Made by a program: the position numbers and the translations under genes. A stretch of DNA of 64,000 nt from Gammaproteobacteria bacterium (GTDB lineage Bacteria > Pseudomonadota > Gammaproteobacteria > Pseudomonadales > Halieaceae): contig JAUIMF010000006.1 in the NCBI GenBank assembly GCA_030433415.1, positions 21,604 through 85,603 of the forward strand. The letters are read 5' to 3'. The notes beneath the pieces are model-generated. The model had not been told where the DNA came from. It searched no databases and saw nothing but the letters and a program-made list of their open reading frames with translations. Positions 17,615 through 25,583 of this stretch are shown here, piece after piece; the stretch's first letter is position 1, and every line of letters starts with the position of its first letter.

Positions 17615-18439
17615 ATCAGTAACGGGGGACCAGTCAACGTCATCGCCGTCACCAGCGGCAAGGGTGGGGTCGGCAAGACCAACATCGCCGTGAACCTTGC
17701 CGTGGGCCTGGCCCAGGCGGGGCAGCGCGTGCTGCTGTTTGATGCGGACCTTGGGCTGGCCAACGTGGATATTGCCCTGGGCCTCAAGCCCGAGTACGAC
17801 GTGCAGCACGTGATTTCGGGTGAGCGCAGCCTCGACGAAATCCTCATGACCGGACCCGAGGGCATTCGTATTATCCCCGCGGCTTCAGGCGTGGCGCGCA
17901 TGGCGAGCCTGTCTCCGACGGAACAGGCAGGCCTGGTGCACGCCTTCAGTGAGCTGCGTATTCCCGTCGATACGCTGATCGTCGACACGGGAGCGGGCAT
18001 CGACAACACGGTGCTGACCTTCACCGCTGCCTGCCAGGAAGTCCTGGTGGTGATCTGTGATGAGCCAACCTCGCTGACCGATGCCTACGCCCTCATCAAG
18101 GTGCTGAACCAGAAGTGCGACGTGAAGCGTTTTCAGATTCTGGCCAACATGGTGGACAACGAATTACAGGGCCGCCAGCTCTTCGAAAAACTCTGCCGTG
18201 TGACCGATCGGTTCCTGGATGTACACCTGGGATTTCTTGGCAGCGTTCCTCGCGATGACTATCTGCGCCGCGCCGTGCGCGCGCAGCGCGCGGTGCTCAG
18301 TGAATACCCTCGCTCCGAGGCTGCCCGGGCCATCAGTGCCATAGCGCGGCGCGTGGCGGCACTTCCTCCGGCAGGGTCTGCCGGGGGGCTGGGTTTCTTC
18401 ATGGAGCGGATGATTGAGTACCGCAGCGGCAGCGCGTGA
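17615..18439 (+). CDS. flhG: Flagellar number regulator FlhG/FleN (MinD-like ATPase), start codon anomalous
   Basis: A MinD/ParA-family ATPase that limits flagellar number and restrains the master regulator. The deviant Walker A (SGKGGVGKTNIAVNLA), DADLGLANVDIALGL and VDTGAGIDNTVL are all conserved. The first canonical in-frame start (GTG 17690) falls after the Walker A Lys, so it cannot be the true start. The frame is open back to a TGA at 17585 with no ATG, GTG or TTG. The best options are ATC 17615, with GGAG 7 bases upstream (274 residues, a normal length), or GTG 17601 in another frame, joined by one missing G in the G-run 17624-17628. The start given here is the ATC option. Confidence 0.85.
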   Translation: MSNGGPVNVIAVTSGKGGVGKTNIAVNLAVGLAQAGQRVLLFDADLGLANVDIALGLKPEYDVQHVISGERSLDEILMTGPEGIRIIPAASGVARMASLSPTEQAGLVHAFSELRIPVDTLIVDTGAGIDNTVLTFTAACQEVLVVICDEPTSLTDAYALIKVLNQKCDVKRFQILANMVDNELQGRQLFEKLCRVTDRFLDVHLGFLGSVPRDDYLRRAVRAQRAVLSEYPRSEAARAISAIARRVAALPPAGSAGGLGFFMERMIEYRSGSA

Positions 18440-18454
18440 CCGGGTAGTGCTGCG

Positions 18455-19165
18455 ATGAGTCGGCTCGCCGCCTACGGCCAGGAAGAGCGAAGTGCTGCTG
18501 ACGCCGTGGTGCGCGAGTACCTGCCCCTGGTAAAGAAAATAGCCCTGCGCCTTGCGGCAAAGCTCCCGGCAGAGATCGAGGTGGATGACCTGATGCAGGT
18601 GGGTCTTATGGGCCTGCTGCGTGCCCGGGACAGTTACGATCCACAGCAGGGGGCGAGCTTCGGTACCTACGCCGGCATTCGGATCAAGGGTGCGATGCTC
18701 GATGAGATTCGCGCCCACGACTGGTTACCGCGCTCGGTGCAGTCGCAGTTGCGGAAGGTCTCTGAGGCGATTGACCGCGCCGATGCACGCCTGGGCCGTG
18801 CGGCGCAGGACGCGGAGATTGCCGAAGAATTGGGCATGAACGTGGATGAATACCAGCGTTTGTCGGGAGAGCTGGCCTGTGCGCGTATGACACGCATACC
18901 CGACTGTGCCGAAGCGGAGTTCGCCCCCGCCCTTGGCACGGCTCCCCAGGAAGCGGTAGACGACGAGGGTTTTCGTGCGGCGCTCGCCAGAGCGGTGGAC
19001 CAGTTGCCCGAGAAGGAGCGTTTGATGATGTCGCTGTACTACGCTGAAGAATTGAACCTCAAGGAGATCGGCGCGGTGCTTGGCGTATCGGAATCCCGGG
19101 TCTCACAGTTACACGGGCAGGCCCTGGCGCGGCTGCGGGCGCGCCTGGCGGAATGGCAGTCATAG
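18455..19165 (+). CDS. fliA: Flagellar sigma factor FliA (sigma-28)
   Basis: A 236-residue sigma-70-family factor for late flagellar genes. Region 2 (EVDDLMQVGLMGLLRARDSY; FGTYAGIRIKGAMLDEIRA), region 3 and region 4 with its helix-turn-helix (LNLKEIGAVLGVSESRVSQL) are intact. It lies 15 bp after flhG. In Pseudomonas and Vibrio it is followed by cheYZAB; here motC comes next. Confidence 0.95.
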   Translation: MSRLAAYGQEERSAADAVVREYLPLVKKIALRLAAKLPAEIEVDDLMQVGLMGLLRARDSYDPQQGASFGTYAGIRIKGAMLDEIRAHDWLPRSVQSQLRKVSEAIDRADARLGRAAQDAEIAEELGMNVDEYQRLSGELACARMTRIPDCAEAEFAPALGTAPQEAVDDEGFRAALARAVDQLPEKERLMMSLYYAEELNLKEIGAVLGVSESRVSQLHGQALARLRARLAEWQS

Positions 19166-19177
19166 GGCGGACCACTT

Positions 19178-19969
19178 ATGGCAGACGCACCCGAAAACAA
19201 CGGTAATCAACGTCCGGCGCTGGGCAGGTTGGATTTTCTGACGTTGATTGGCGTGACCATGGCGGTCGGTGCCGTGGTGGGCGGAAACTGGCTTGAAGGT
19301 GGTCGTGTGTCGGTGTTGCTGCAGCTCACCGCCTTTGTGATTGTCATGGGGGGGACGCTGGGTGCAGTGCTGATCCAGACGCCGCCGCGGGACTTTCGTC
19401 TGGCCCTGGTGCATCTGGTGTGGGTGATCCGCCCCCCCGCCTACCGCCGCGCCGATCTGCTCGAAGACGTGGTCGAGTGGAGTCGGCAGGCGCGCCGGGA
19501 CGGGCTGTTGGCGCTTGAGAAGCGCGCACTCGCGCAAAACGACCCGTTCCTGAGCAAGGGCATGCGTCTGCTTGTGGATGGGTTGGATCCCGAAGAAATC
19601 CGCTCCGTGATGGAAGTCGAGATCGACAATTCCCTCAGTCAGCTGGCGCGGGCAGGAAGACTGTACGAGGCCATGGGGGGCTATTCCCCCACCATCGGCA
19701 TTATCGGCGCCGTGCTCGGGCTGATTCACGTCATGAACAATCTGCAGGACCCTTCGGAGCTGGGGCAGGGCATTGCGGTGGCCTTTGTCGCCACCATCTA
19801 CGGCGTCGGTTTTGCGAACCTGTTCTTTCTGCCGATCTCCAATAAACTCAAAACACTGTCCCGGGACCAGATGGAATATCAGGAGATGGTGGTGGACGGC
19901 ATCGCCATGATCGCCGATGGAGACAACCCCTCGGCGATCCGCAATAAACTCGAAGGGTATCTGGACTAG
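19178..19969 (+). CDS. motC: Flagellar stator protein MotC (MotA family)
   Basis: A 263-residue MotA-family stator subunit with four membrane helices (about residues 20-40, 47-65, 165-185 and 200-220). The cytoplasmic loop carries torque-type charges (RRADLLEDVVEWSRQARRDG) and the third-fourth helix region reads YSPTIGIIGAVLGLIHVMNN. With MotD it forms an ion channel that pushes on FliG. Order fliA-motC-motD resembles Pseudomonas without the che genes. Confidence 0.92.
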   Translation: MADAPENNGNQRPALGRLDFLTLIGVTMAVGAVVGGNWLEGGRVSVLLQLTAFVIVMGGTLGAVLIQTPPRDFRLALVHLVWVIRPPAYRRADLLEDVVEWSRQARRDGLLALEKRALAQNDPFLSKGMRLLVDGLDPEEIRSVMEVEIDNSLSQLARAGRLYEAMGGYSPTIGIIGAVLGLIHVMNNLQDPSELGQGIAVAFVATIYGVGFANLFFLPISNKLKTLSRDQMEYQEMVVDGIAMIADGDNPSAIRNKLEGYLD

Positions 19970-19971
19970 CC

Positions 19972-20865
19972 GTGTCGCGCCGTCGCCGCATGCCCGAGTA
20001 CGTTGATAACCACGAGCGGTGGCTGGTGTCCTACGCAGATTTCATCACGCTGTTATTCGCGTTTTTTGTGGTGCTGTACTCAACGTCCCGCGTGAGCAGC
20101 GGCAGTTTCCGCGCCATGTCTGACTCCATACTCGATGCATTTGAGTTACCGAACCAGTCCCTGGCCACCGGAGAGCGCGGTGAGGCAGCGCGCAGCGACC
20201 TCGAAGCGTCGGACCAATCGCGTCAGAGCGGCGAAAATGCCCTGATGTCACCCTTGCGCCGGGCCGCCACAGGTGATGATGCCGGTGATCTGGGTGCGGC
20301 GGTGGTCGAGAGCGGGCGCGATGGCCCCACGTCGGATCCCATTGAAGGCGCCGATGAATACGCGGTGCGCGAAGTCAACGCCATCGCCACGGCGCTTGAA
20401 GACTCCATCGGCGACCTGGTGGCGCCCAGTGTTACCGGTATCCGCCGAAACCCCACCTGGGTCCAGATCGATATTCCCAGTAATCTGGTGTTTCCCGCGG
20501 GCTCGCGGGTATTGCTCAACGATGCGGTACCGCTGTTGCAGCGTTTTGCGGACATCCTGAAAGACTTGCCCAACGAGGTCGAGGTGCATGCGCACACCGA
20601 CAATCGTCCCCTGCGCAATGGCCTGTTCGAATCCAACTGGGAGCTCTCGGCGGCGCGAGCAGTGACCGTGGCAAAACAGCTGGCGGAAATGGGCGTTGAT
20701 CCCGCGCGCCTCGCTGCCACTGGCTACGCCGGACACCGGCCTGTGAGCGACAACGCCACGGAAGAGGGCCGGGCAGCAAACCAGCGTCTGGTTCTGCATA
20801 TCCGTACCACGTCCCTGAGCGACGCCGACGTCGCAGACCTGCAGCGTCAACTGAACGATGGCTGA
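19972..20865 (+). CDS. motD: Flagellar stator protein MotD (MotB family)
   Basis: A 297-residue MotB-family subunit: a short basic cytoplasmic N-terminus, one membrane helix holding the ion-binding Asp (WLVSYADFITLLFAFFVVLY) and a C-terminal OmpA-like peptidoglycan-binding domain (EVHAHTDNRPLRNGLFESNW; ANQRLVLHI). The helix sequence is of the proton-driven type. The GTG start at 19972 lies two bases after motC. Its stop overlaps the start of a small downstream ORF. Confidence 0.92.
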   Translation: MSRRRRMPEYVDNHERWLVSYADFITLLFAFFVVLYSTSRVSSGSFRAMSDSILDAFELPNQSLATGERGEAARSDLEASDQSRQSGENALMSPLRRAATGDDAGDLGAAVVESGRDGPTSDPIEGADEYAVREVNAIATALEDSIGDLVAPSVTGIRRNPTWVQIDIPSNLVFPAGSRVLLNDAVPLLQRFADILKDLPNEVEVHAHTDNRPLRNGLFESNWELSAARAVTVAKQLAEMGVDPARLAATGYAGHRPVSDNATEEGRAANQRLVLHIRTTSLSDADVADLQRQLNDG

Positions 20866-21037
20866 TCCGATTGATCCCATCACACCCCCTGTAACGGGCA
20901 CTCCGCCCCTGCGTCGTGTCCGTCCCAGCGAACGTCGACGCCAGCCCCCCAGACAGCGGCCCGAACAGCACGAGGACGAACCCGACCTTCGCGACGAGAA
21001 GTCCCGCAAGGGTCGGCATATCGACGAACACTGCTAA
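20858..21037 (+). CDS. Small Pro/Arg-rich hypothetical protein coupled to motD
   Basis: A 59-residue ORF whose ATG lies inside the end of motD (8-bp overlap), so it is probably translated by coupling. The product has no membrane segment: a Pro-rich start (DPITPPVTGTPPLRRVRP), an Arg/Gln/Pro-rich middle, an acidic stretch (EDEPDLRDEKS) and the end GRHIDEHC. Small proteins ending in a similar HIDEx motif are, as I recall, found in other gammaproteobacteria, but I cannot name a family. The last gene before the repeat cluster. Confidence 0.6.
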   Translation: MADPIDPITPPVTGTPPLRRVRPSERRRQPPRQRPEQHEDEPDLRDEKSRKGRHIDEHC

Positions 21038-21040
21038 TTC

Positions 21041-22021
21041 TGCTTCGTAGTTCGCGTCCCAGCGAGAGTGCTACGTAGGTTGTGCTTCGTAGTTCGCGTC
21101 CCAGCGTCAGCACACGTCAGCTTCGTTCCGCTCACTAGGAGGGGGGACGTTCGCTACACGAACCTGCCGCGCGCTGCCGCTGGGACGCTGACGCCGTGCA
21201 AGATTACCGTGCGCTGCCGCTGGGACGCTGACGCTGTGCAGGACTGCCGGGGTCCTGTTACTAGGACGCCTACGTCGTGCAGTAATCGCCGTTCGTTGGC
21301 GCATGCAGGAGCGAGGCACGCTGTCGTTACGGAGTGAGCGTCCCCCTCCCTAGCGAACGCAGTGACGGCAGCGTGTCTCGCGGATTCAGGCTCCCACAGC
21401 CGTCGGGTTGTGCTTCGTAGTACGCGTCCCAGCGTCAGTACTCGGTAGGTCGTGCTTCGTAGTTCGGGTCCCAGCGTCAGTACTCGGTAGGTCGTGCTTC
21501 GTAGTTCGGGTCCCAGCGTCAGTACTCGGTAGGTCGTGCTTCGTAGTACGCGTCCCAGCGTCAGCACACGTCAGCTTCGTTCCGCTCACTAGGAGGGGGG
21601 ACGTTCGCTACACGAACCTGCCGCGCGCTGCCGCTGGGACGCTGACGCCGTGTAAGATTACCGCGCGCTGCCGCTGGGTCGGATGACATGCAGGACCTCG
21701 GAGTACCGCTCTGGCGCGAAACATGTTCAGTACCGCCGTTCGTTGGCGCATGCAGGAGCGAGGCACGGTGTCGTTACGGAGTGAGCGTCCCCCTCCCTAG
21801 CGAACGCAGTGACGGCAGCGTGTCTCGCGGATTCAGGCCCCAGCAGCCGTCGGGTTGTGCTTCGTAGTTCGCGTCCCAGCGTGAGTGCTAGGTAGGTCGT
21901 GCTTCGTAGTTCGCGTCCCAGCGTCAGCACACGTCAGCTTCGTTCCGCTCACTGGGAGGGGGGGACGTTCGCTACACGAAACTGCCGCGCGCTGCCGCTG
22001 GGCCGCTGACGCCGTGCAAGA
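21041..22021. repeat. Nested repeat cluster: 42-bp units and longer direct/inverted modules
   Basis: No credible gene occupies this stretch of about 1 kb. Eight copies of a 42-bp unit starting TGCTTCGTAGT and containing GTCCCAGCG begin at 21041 and 21083; 21411, 21453, 21495 and 21537; and 21858 and 21900. Each array runs into module A (about 110 bp; its CACACGTCAGC element begins at 21111, 21565 and 21928). Two copies of module B (about 130 bp; 21288-21420 and 21735-21867) follow the first two A copies. B carries an inverted version of the A core CTAGGAGGGGGGACG. GCTGGGACG inside A is the complement of CGTCCCAGC in the 42-bp units, so the DNA can fold back. Long frames here are repeat artefacts, since 42 is a multiple of three. 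Confidence 0.9.
21411..21564. repeat. Largest tandem array of the 42-bp unit (four copies, last one partial)
   Basis: Units begin at 21411, 21453, 21495 and 21537, exactly 42 bp apart. The second and third are identical over most of their length (TTCGGGTCCC), while the first and fourth carry TACGCGTCCC. The fourth loses identity after 28 bases and becomes module A. This pattern points to expansion by unequal exchange inside one array. Confidence 0.88.
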
Positions 22022-22030
22022 TGCCGCGGG

Positions 22031-22630
22031 TCAGCTGTTCCGGGAGGCTGCGTCGGAGAGGAGGGCGCCTTGCTTCTGGACGACGTGCTGGATGAGTTGC
22101 TCCTGGGCCTGGAGGTCCTCGTCGAAATCGACGCGAATCCAGTAGGGCATGGCGGCGGAGCTCAGGCGCTGTTCGCAGCCGATGACGGTCCCGGCGATGG
22201 ACAGGGTGACCTGGGACGGGCGTAGGATGACGCTCAGGCGCAGGCGTACACCTTCGGCGAGGGCTTCGCGGGCCTCGAAGGCGATGCCGCAGCCGCTGAG
22301 GCTCACGAGCGTGTCGTCGTAGGAGTGTGCGTCGGCCTCTTCGTAGTCCAGGGCCTGGGCGGCGAGGACAGAGATTTTGCGATTGAGCAGGCCCAGAGCC
22401 TGGGCGATGGTGGGATTGTCGCGCCATACGGCATTGATGCTGTTGTTGAGTTCCCGGTCGATTTCGGCCAGAAGCGTGCCGGTGCTGATTTCGAGGCTGC
22501 CGGAGCCGCCCTCGATGCCTTGGCTGTTGGGGTCGTCGTGGGTGAGTACTTCGTAGCGCAGCATCACTACGTCGTTGATGCGGTAGTACTTGCGGCGTTC
22601 GCGGCTGACGTTGGCGTGGTTTTCAGTCAT
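22031..22630 (-). CDS. PilZ-domain protein of the pomAB operon
   Basis: A 199-residue cytoplasmic protein with the c-di-GMP-binding RxxxR-type motif near the N-terminus (RERRKYYR) and a degenerate second motif (LVSLSGCGIAF, in place of D/NxSxxG). ATG 22630 is preferred over longer versions because it follows pomB by 4 bp and puts the PilZ motif near the start. Its place behind a stator pair suggests a c-di-GMP-dependent brake or recruiter for the motor, by analogy with YcgR/FlgZ. Binding by the altered second motif is uncertain. Confidence 0.75.
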   Translation of the reverse strand: MTENHANVSRERRKYYRINDVVMLRYEVLTHDDPNSQGIEGGSGSLEISTGTLLAEIDRELNNSINAVWRDNPTIAQALGLLNRKISVLAAQALDYEEADAHSYDDTLVSLSGCGIAFEAREALAEGVRLRLSVILRPSQVTLSIAGTVIGCEQRLSSAAMPYWIRVDFDEDLQAQEQLIQHVVQKQGALLSDAASRNS

Positions 22631-22634
22631 GGCG

Positions 22635-23537
22635 TCATTCCAGTCCAAGAATATCCAGGGCGTCGGGGTTGGCCTCGCGCAGAGTTTCAAGGTCCGCCTC
22701 GTCAGATTCTTCGAGGCCCTGGCGGATTACGATCTCTACCCGCCGATTCATGGCGCGGCCTTCGGAGGTGTCGTTGAAGGTGAAGGGACGCGTATCAGAG
22801 AAGCCCGCCACCATCATGCGCTCTTCGTCCAGTTGTCCGCTTTCTATCAGTTTGTGGGTCACAGAGAGTGCGCGGCTGGCTGATAAACCCCAGTTTGACT
22901 CATAGCGTCCGCCGCGAAGGGGTACGTTGTCGGTGTGTCCCTCGACGGCGACGGTGCCGGGAATGTCACCCAGGGCGTTGCGGATGCGGTCAATGGTGGG
23001 AATGAACTCGTCGTCCAGCGTTGCGGAGCCCGACGGAAACGAGCCCTTCTCACGGATGCGTATGACAATTACGCGTCCCTCGGATTCCACATCGACCTTG
23101 CCGGTTTCGATTTCGTCCTTGAGCTGTTCCTTGAGCTCATCGGCGTCCTCTTCGGTTTCTGCCAGCAGGGCGGCGATCTTGGCCTCGAGCATTTCTTCTA
23201 CGTCGACATCGGGCTCTTCGGCCCGCGTCACCTCCAGCGTATTGTCGAAGCTCTGGTCCGTTACCTGCTGGATTGTCTCGACCGGGGACGGCGTGGTTTC
23301 ACCTGGGCTGAATTCCAGCGCGACGACGCTGGTGCCCCTGGGTATGTCATCCAGACGCATATCGTTCTGTACGCCAAAGGCATTCTGCATGGACCCGGCG
23401 ATCTGCTTGAATTTCTCGACGTCCATCTCTGAGAACGACAGCAGCAGTACAAAGAAGCACATCAGCAGCGACATGAGATCGGCGAAGGTCGCCATCCATG
23501 CCGGGGTTCCTGGGGGGCCGTCGTCTTCGTCAGACAT
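22635..23537 (-). CDS. pomB: Sodium-type stator protein PomB
   Basis: A 300-residue MotB-family protein very like Vibrio PomB at the N-terminus: FADLMSLLMCFFVLLLSFSE holds the ion-binding Asp, followed by MDVEKFKQIAGSMQNAFGVQ. A long acidic linker (about residues 90-145) leads to an OmpA-like peptidoglycan-binding domain (VAVEGHTDNVPLRGGRYESN; NRRVEIVI). The helix sequence is the sodium-driven type, unlike motD in the same window. The operon order is pomA-pomB-pilZ. Confidence 0.93.
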   Translation of the reverse strand: MSDEDDGPPGTPAWMATFADLMSLLMCFFVLLLSFSEMDVEKFKQIAGSMQNAFGVQNDMRLDDIPRGTSVVALEFSPGETTPSPVETIQQVTDQSFDNTLEVTRAEEPDVDVEEMLEAKIAALLAETEEDADELKEQLKDEIETGKVDVESEGRVIVIRIREKGSFPSGSATLDDEFIPTIDRIRNALGDIPGTVAVEGHTDNVPLRGGRYESNWGLSASRALSVTHKLIESGQLDEERMMVAGFSDTRPFTFNDTSEGRAMNRRVEIVIRQGLEESDEADLETLREANPDALDILGLE

Positions 23538-23549
23538 GGTCGTTACCGT

Positions 23550-24305
23550 TTACTCTTCACCACCGCGCTTGGCGGGGTCGAGGTAGGCCTTGAGCATGGA
23601 TTCGATGATGCGTGGGTTCTGCCCCTCCTGAATCGCCAGCACACCGTCGATACACATGGAGCGGATTCGCTTTTCGTCGACTTTGCGCAGCGTCAGTTTG
23701 TCGGCGATGGGCATGGCGATCATATTGGCTACCATGGCGCCGTAGAGTGTGGTGAGCAGGGCAACGGCCATGGCAGGACCGATGGCCTTGGGGTCCGACA
23801 TGTTCGACAGCATCTGTACCAGACCGATGAGCGTACCGATCATGCCCATGGCGGGGGCAACATCTGCGGTGGCACTGAAGACCTTGGTGCCCCAGGTGTG
23901 GCGGTCGATGGTTTCCTGCATGTCCTTCGACAGTACGGTCTGTACGACCTCTTTGCTGTTGCCGTCGATGAGCATCTTGATGCCTTCATCGAGGAACTCG
24001 TTCTCGATCTCCTGGTTCTCGAGCGCCAGCATGCCCTCTTTGCGGGCAACGTTGGCCAGTTCGACGATTTTCTCGATCAGGGACTCCGGATCGTCGGTCT
24101 TGTTGAAGAAGGCGCCCATGGCCACTTTGAAGGCGCCAAAGAACTGACCCATCGAAAACTTGATCATGACCACCATGACCGTGCCTCCCAGCACGATCAG
24201 GATCGACGGGATATTGACAAACACGAGCGCCGAGCCGCCCGTGAGAATGGCCGCAAGCACGATGCCTATGGCACCGAGCATGCCGACGAGGGTCGCCAGA
24301 TCCAT
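23550..24305 (-). CDS. pomA: Sodium-type stator protein PomA
   Basis: A 251-residue MotA-family stator protein with four membrane helices. PomA-like features are the start MDLATLVGMLGAIGIVLAAI, the charged loop (ELANVARKEGMLALENQEIE) and the third helix (VAPAMGMIGTLIGLVQML). With PomB it should form a Na+ channel. It is the first gene of a minus-strand operon and is divergent from the second fliK-like gene. Confidence 0.93.
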   Translation of the reverse strand: MDLATLVGMLGAIGIVLAAILTGGSALVFVNIPSILIVLGGTVMVVMIKFSMGQFFGAFKVAMGAFFNKTDDPESLIEKIVELANVARKEGMLALENQEIENEFLDEGIKMLIDGNSKEVVQTVLSKDMQETIDRHTWGTKVFSATADVAPAMGMIGTLIGLVQMLSNMSDPKAIGPAMAVALLTTLYGAMVANMIAMPIADKLTLRKVDEKRIRSMCIDGVLAIQEGQNPRIIESMLKAYLDPAKRGGEE

Positions 24306-24345
24306 GGCAGTCCTTAGTAAAGATCGTTGTTAATCCAGCCGCTAA

Positions 24346-24351
24346 AGTATA
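24346..24351 (-). promoter_or_regulatory. Possible extended -10 promoter for pomAB
   Basis: On the minus strand TGTGTATACT reads as an extended -10 (TGnTATACT form), about 40 bases upstream of the pomA ATG. No good -35 box was found at 17 bp. No sigma-54 or FliA-type promoter was seen here on this strand. Confidence 0.35.
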
Positions 24352-24455
24352 CACAGGCTACCTAAGCTAGGTTTACTACCTTGGGCTATTGTTGATATGG
24401 CGCAAGGTTGCCCATTTTGGGGCAGCACCGGTAGCGAGGCCCGTCGAGGAACAGT

Positions 24456-25583
24456 GTGGAAGAACTGCAGCTTGCCCTGACCACCGCCCGCGTCGATCAA
24501 CGCAATTTCGGGCTGTGGATCAATAACTGGCAGATCGGCCAGAGCCTCAATGCGCTGGTCACAAACCAGCTGCCGACGGGGGAGCTGGTGCTGCGCGTGG
24601 GTGGGCAGCAGATCACCGCAACGGCAGACATTCCGATACAGCAGGGTGCGCAGCTGCAGCTTGAGGTGAAGGAGCTGAGGCCTGTACCTACGCTGCGCAT
24701 CATCAGCCCCGCGCCGAATGCCCCTGCGGCAGCGGTCGGTGGAACGCTCCAGTTGCTGGCGCCTTCGGGCGAGGGGTTGGCGACGCGTCCCCTGGGCATG
24801 GTCGCGCAGACACTGCAGGCCGGTATGGCTCAGAGCAGTCTGCCCGCCGGGCTCATCGATACGCTCGGAACGGTGCTGCGGCAGGCGTCGCGCAGTGAGC
24901 GGCTGATGCAGCCGCAGGGCGTTGCAGCGGCGGTGCGTGAATCCGGCGTGTTTCTCGAAAGTGGCCTGCGGGCGGCGGAGCAGGGACGTCCCGTTGCTGT
25001 GGGCCAGGATCTAAAGGCAGGACTGTTTCGTGCGTTGGGACGTGTAGATGCCGCGTTGTCACAGGTCAGCGCGCTGGGTCTCGGCGGTGCTGATGCTGAG
25101 CTGCTTCAAGAGCTCAAACGCGAGCTTGAGGCGGGCATCGGGCGCATAACGGTCCATCAGCTCAACTCCAAGCCGACCGATGGGTCCCAGGGCCGCAGTT
25201 GGCAATTGGAGATACCGGTGCAGCACGCGGGCACGTTCCACAGTCTGCGTATTGATGTTGAGCGTGACGGGCAGCGTCGTAGCGATGGTGGGGGCGGGAG
25301 CGCCGACGACGAGGAGCATTGGTCCGTCCGGCTCAGCCTGGCACCGCCGGCACTCGGCGCGATGGAGATCTCGCTGGACCTGCAGGGAGAGCGTCTGGGG
25401 CTGCGCCTGGCGGCGGAGCGGGCCGAGGTCCGTGCGCTTCTTGACGGCGGACTGGAGCGACTGCAGCGGTCCCTGGCAAGTCGTGGGTTGGAACTGGTCA
25501 CCACGGTTACGGCAGCACTCGATGATCCGGTGCAGCTACCGGAGCAATCATCGCCGGCGCCCACGCTGGATGTGCGCGCATGA
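24456..25583 (+). CDS. Second FliK-like (hook-length control C-domain) protein
   Basis: A 375-residue protein with a FliK-like C-terminal domain (WSVRLSLAPPALGAMEISLD; LDGGLERLQRSLASRGLELV). The N-terminal half is rich in Gln, Leu and Ala (LPTGELVLRVGGQQITATAD) without a signal peptide. The GTG start at 24456 has GAGGA 5 bases upstream. It overlaps the next gene by 4 bp (ATGA). Similar pairs of a FliK-domain protein and a free FlhB C-domain occur in other flagellates (ylqG-ylqH type), usually of unknown role. It might act on FlhB switching or a different export task. Confidence 0.72.
   Translation: MEELQLALTTARVDQRNFGLWINNWQIGQSLNALVTNQLPTGELVLRVGGQQITATADIPIQQGAQLQLEVKELRPVPTLRIISPAPNAPAAAVGGTLQLLAPSGEGLATRPLGMVAQTLQAGMAQSSLPAGLIDTLGTVLRQASRSERLMQPQGVAAAVRESGVFLESGLRAAEQGRPVAVGQDLKAGLFRALGRVDAALSQVSALGLGGADAELLQELKRELEAGIGRITVHQLNSKPTDGSQGRSWQLEIPVQHAGTFHSLRIDVERDGQRRSDGGGGSADDEEHWSVRLSLAPPALGAMEISLDLQGERLGLRLAAERAEVRALLDGGLERLQRSLASRGLELVTTVTAALDDPVQLPEQSSPAPTLDVRA

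Noticed and set aside
17690..18439. GTG 17690 as the flhG start
   Set aside because: It would remove the Walker A lysine and the strand before it, which are conserved in every FlhG/MinD ATPase.
21154..21930. Several frames of 60-140 codons on both strands in the repeat cluster
   Set aside because: They repeat a 14-residue unit because the DNA unit is 42 bp, and no start has a ribosome site; they are repeat artefacts.
24398..24411. Sigma-54-like sequence TGGCGCAAGGTTGC before the second fliK-like gene
   Set aside because: The GG and GC are 11 bp apart instead of 12; sigma-54 promoters rarely tolerate that.
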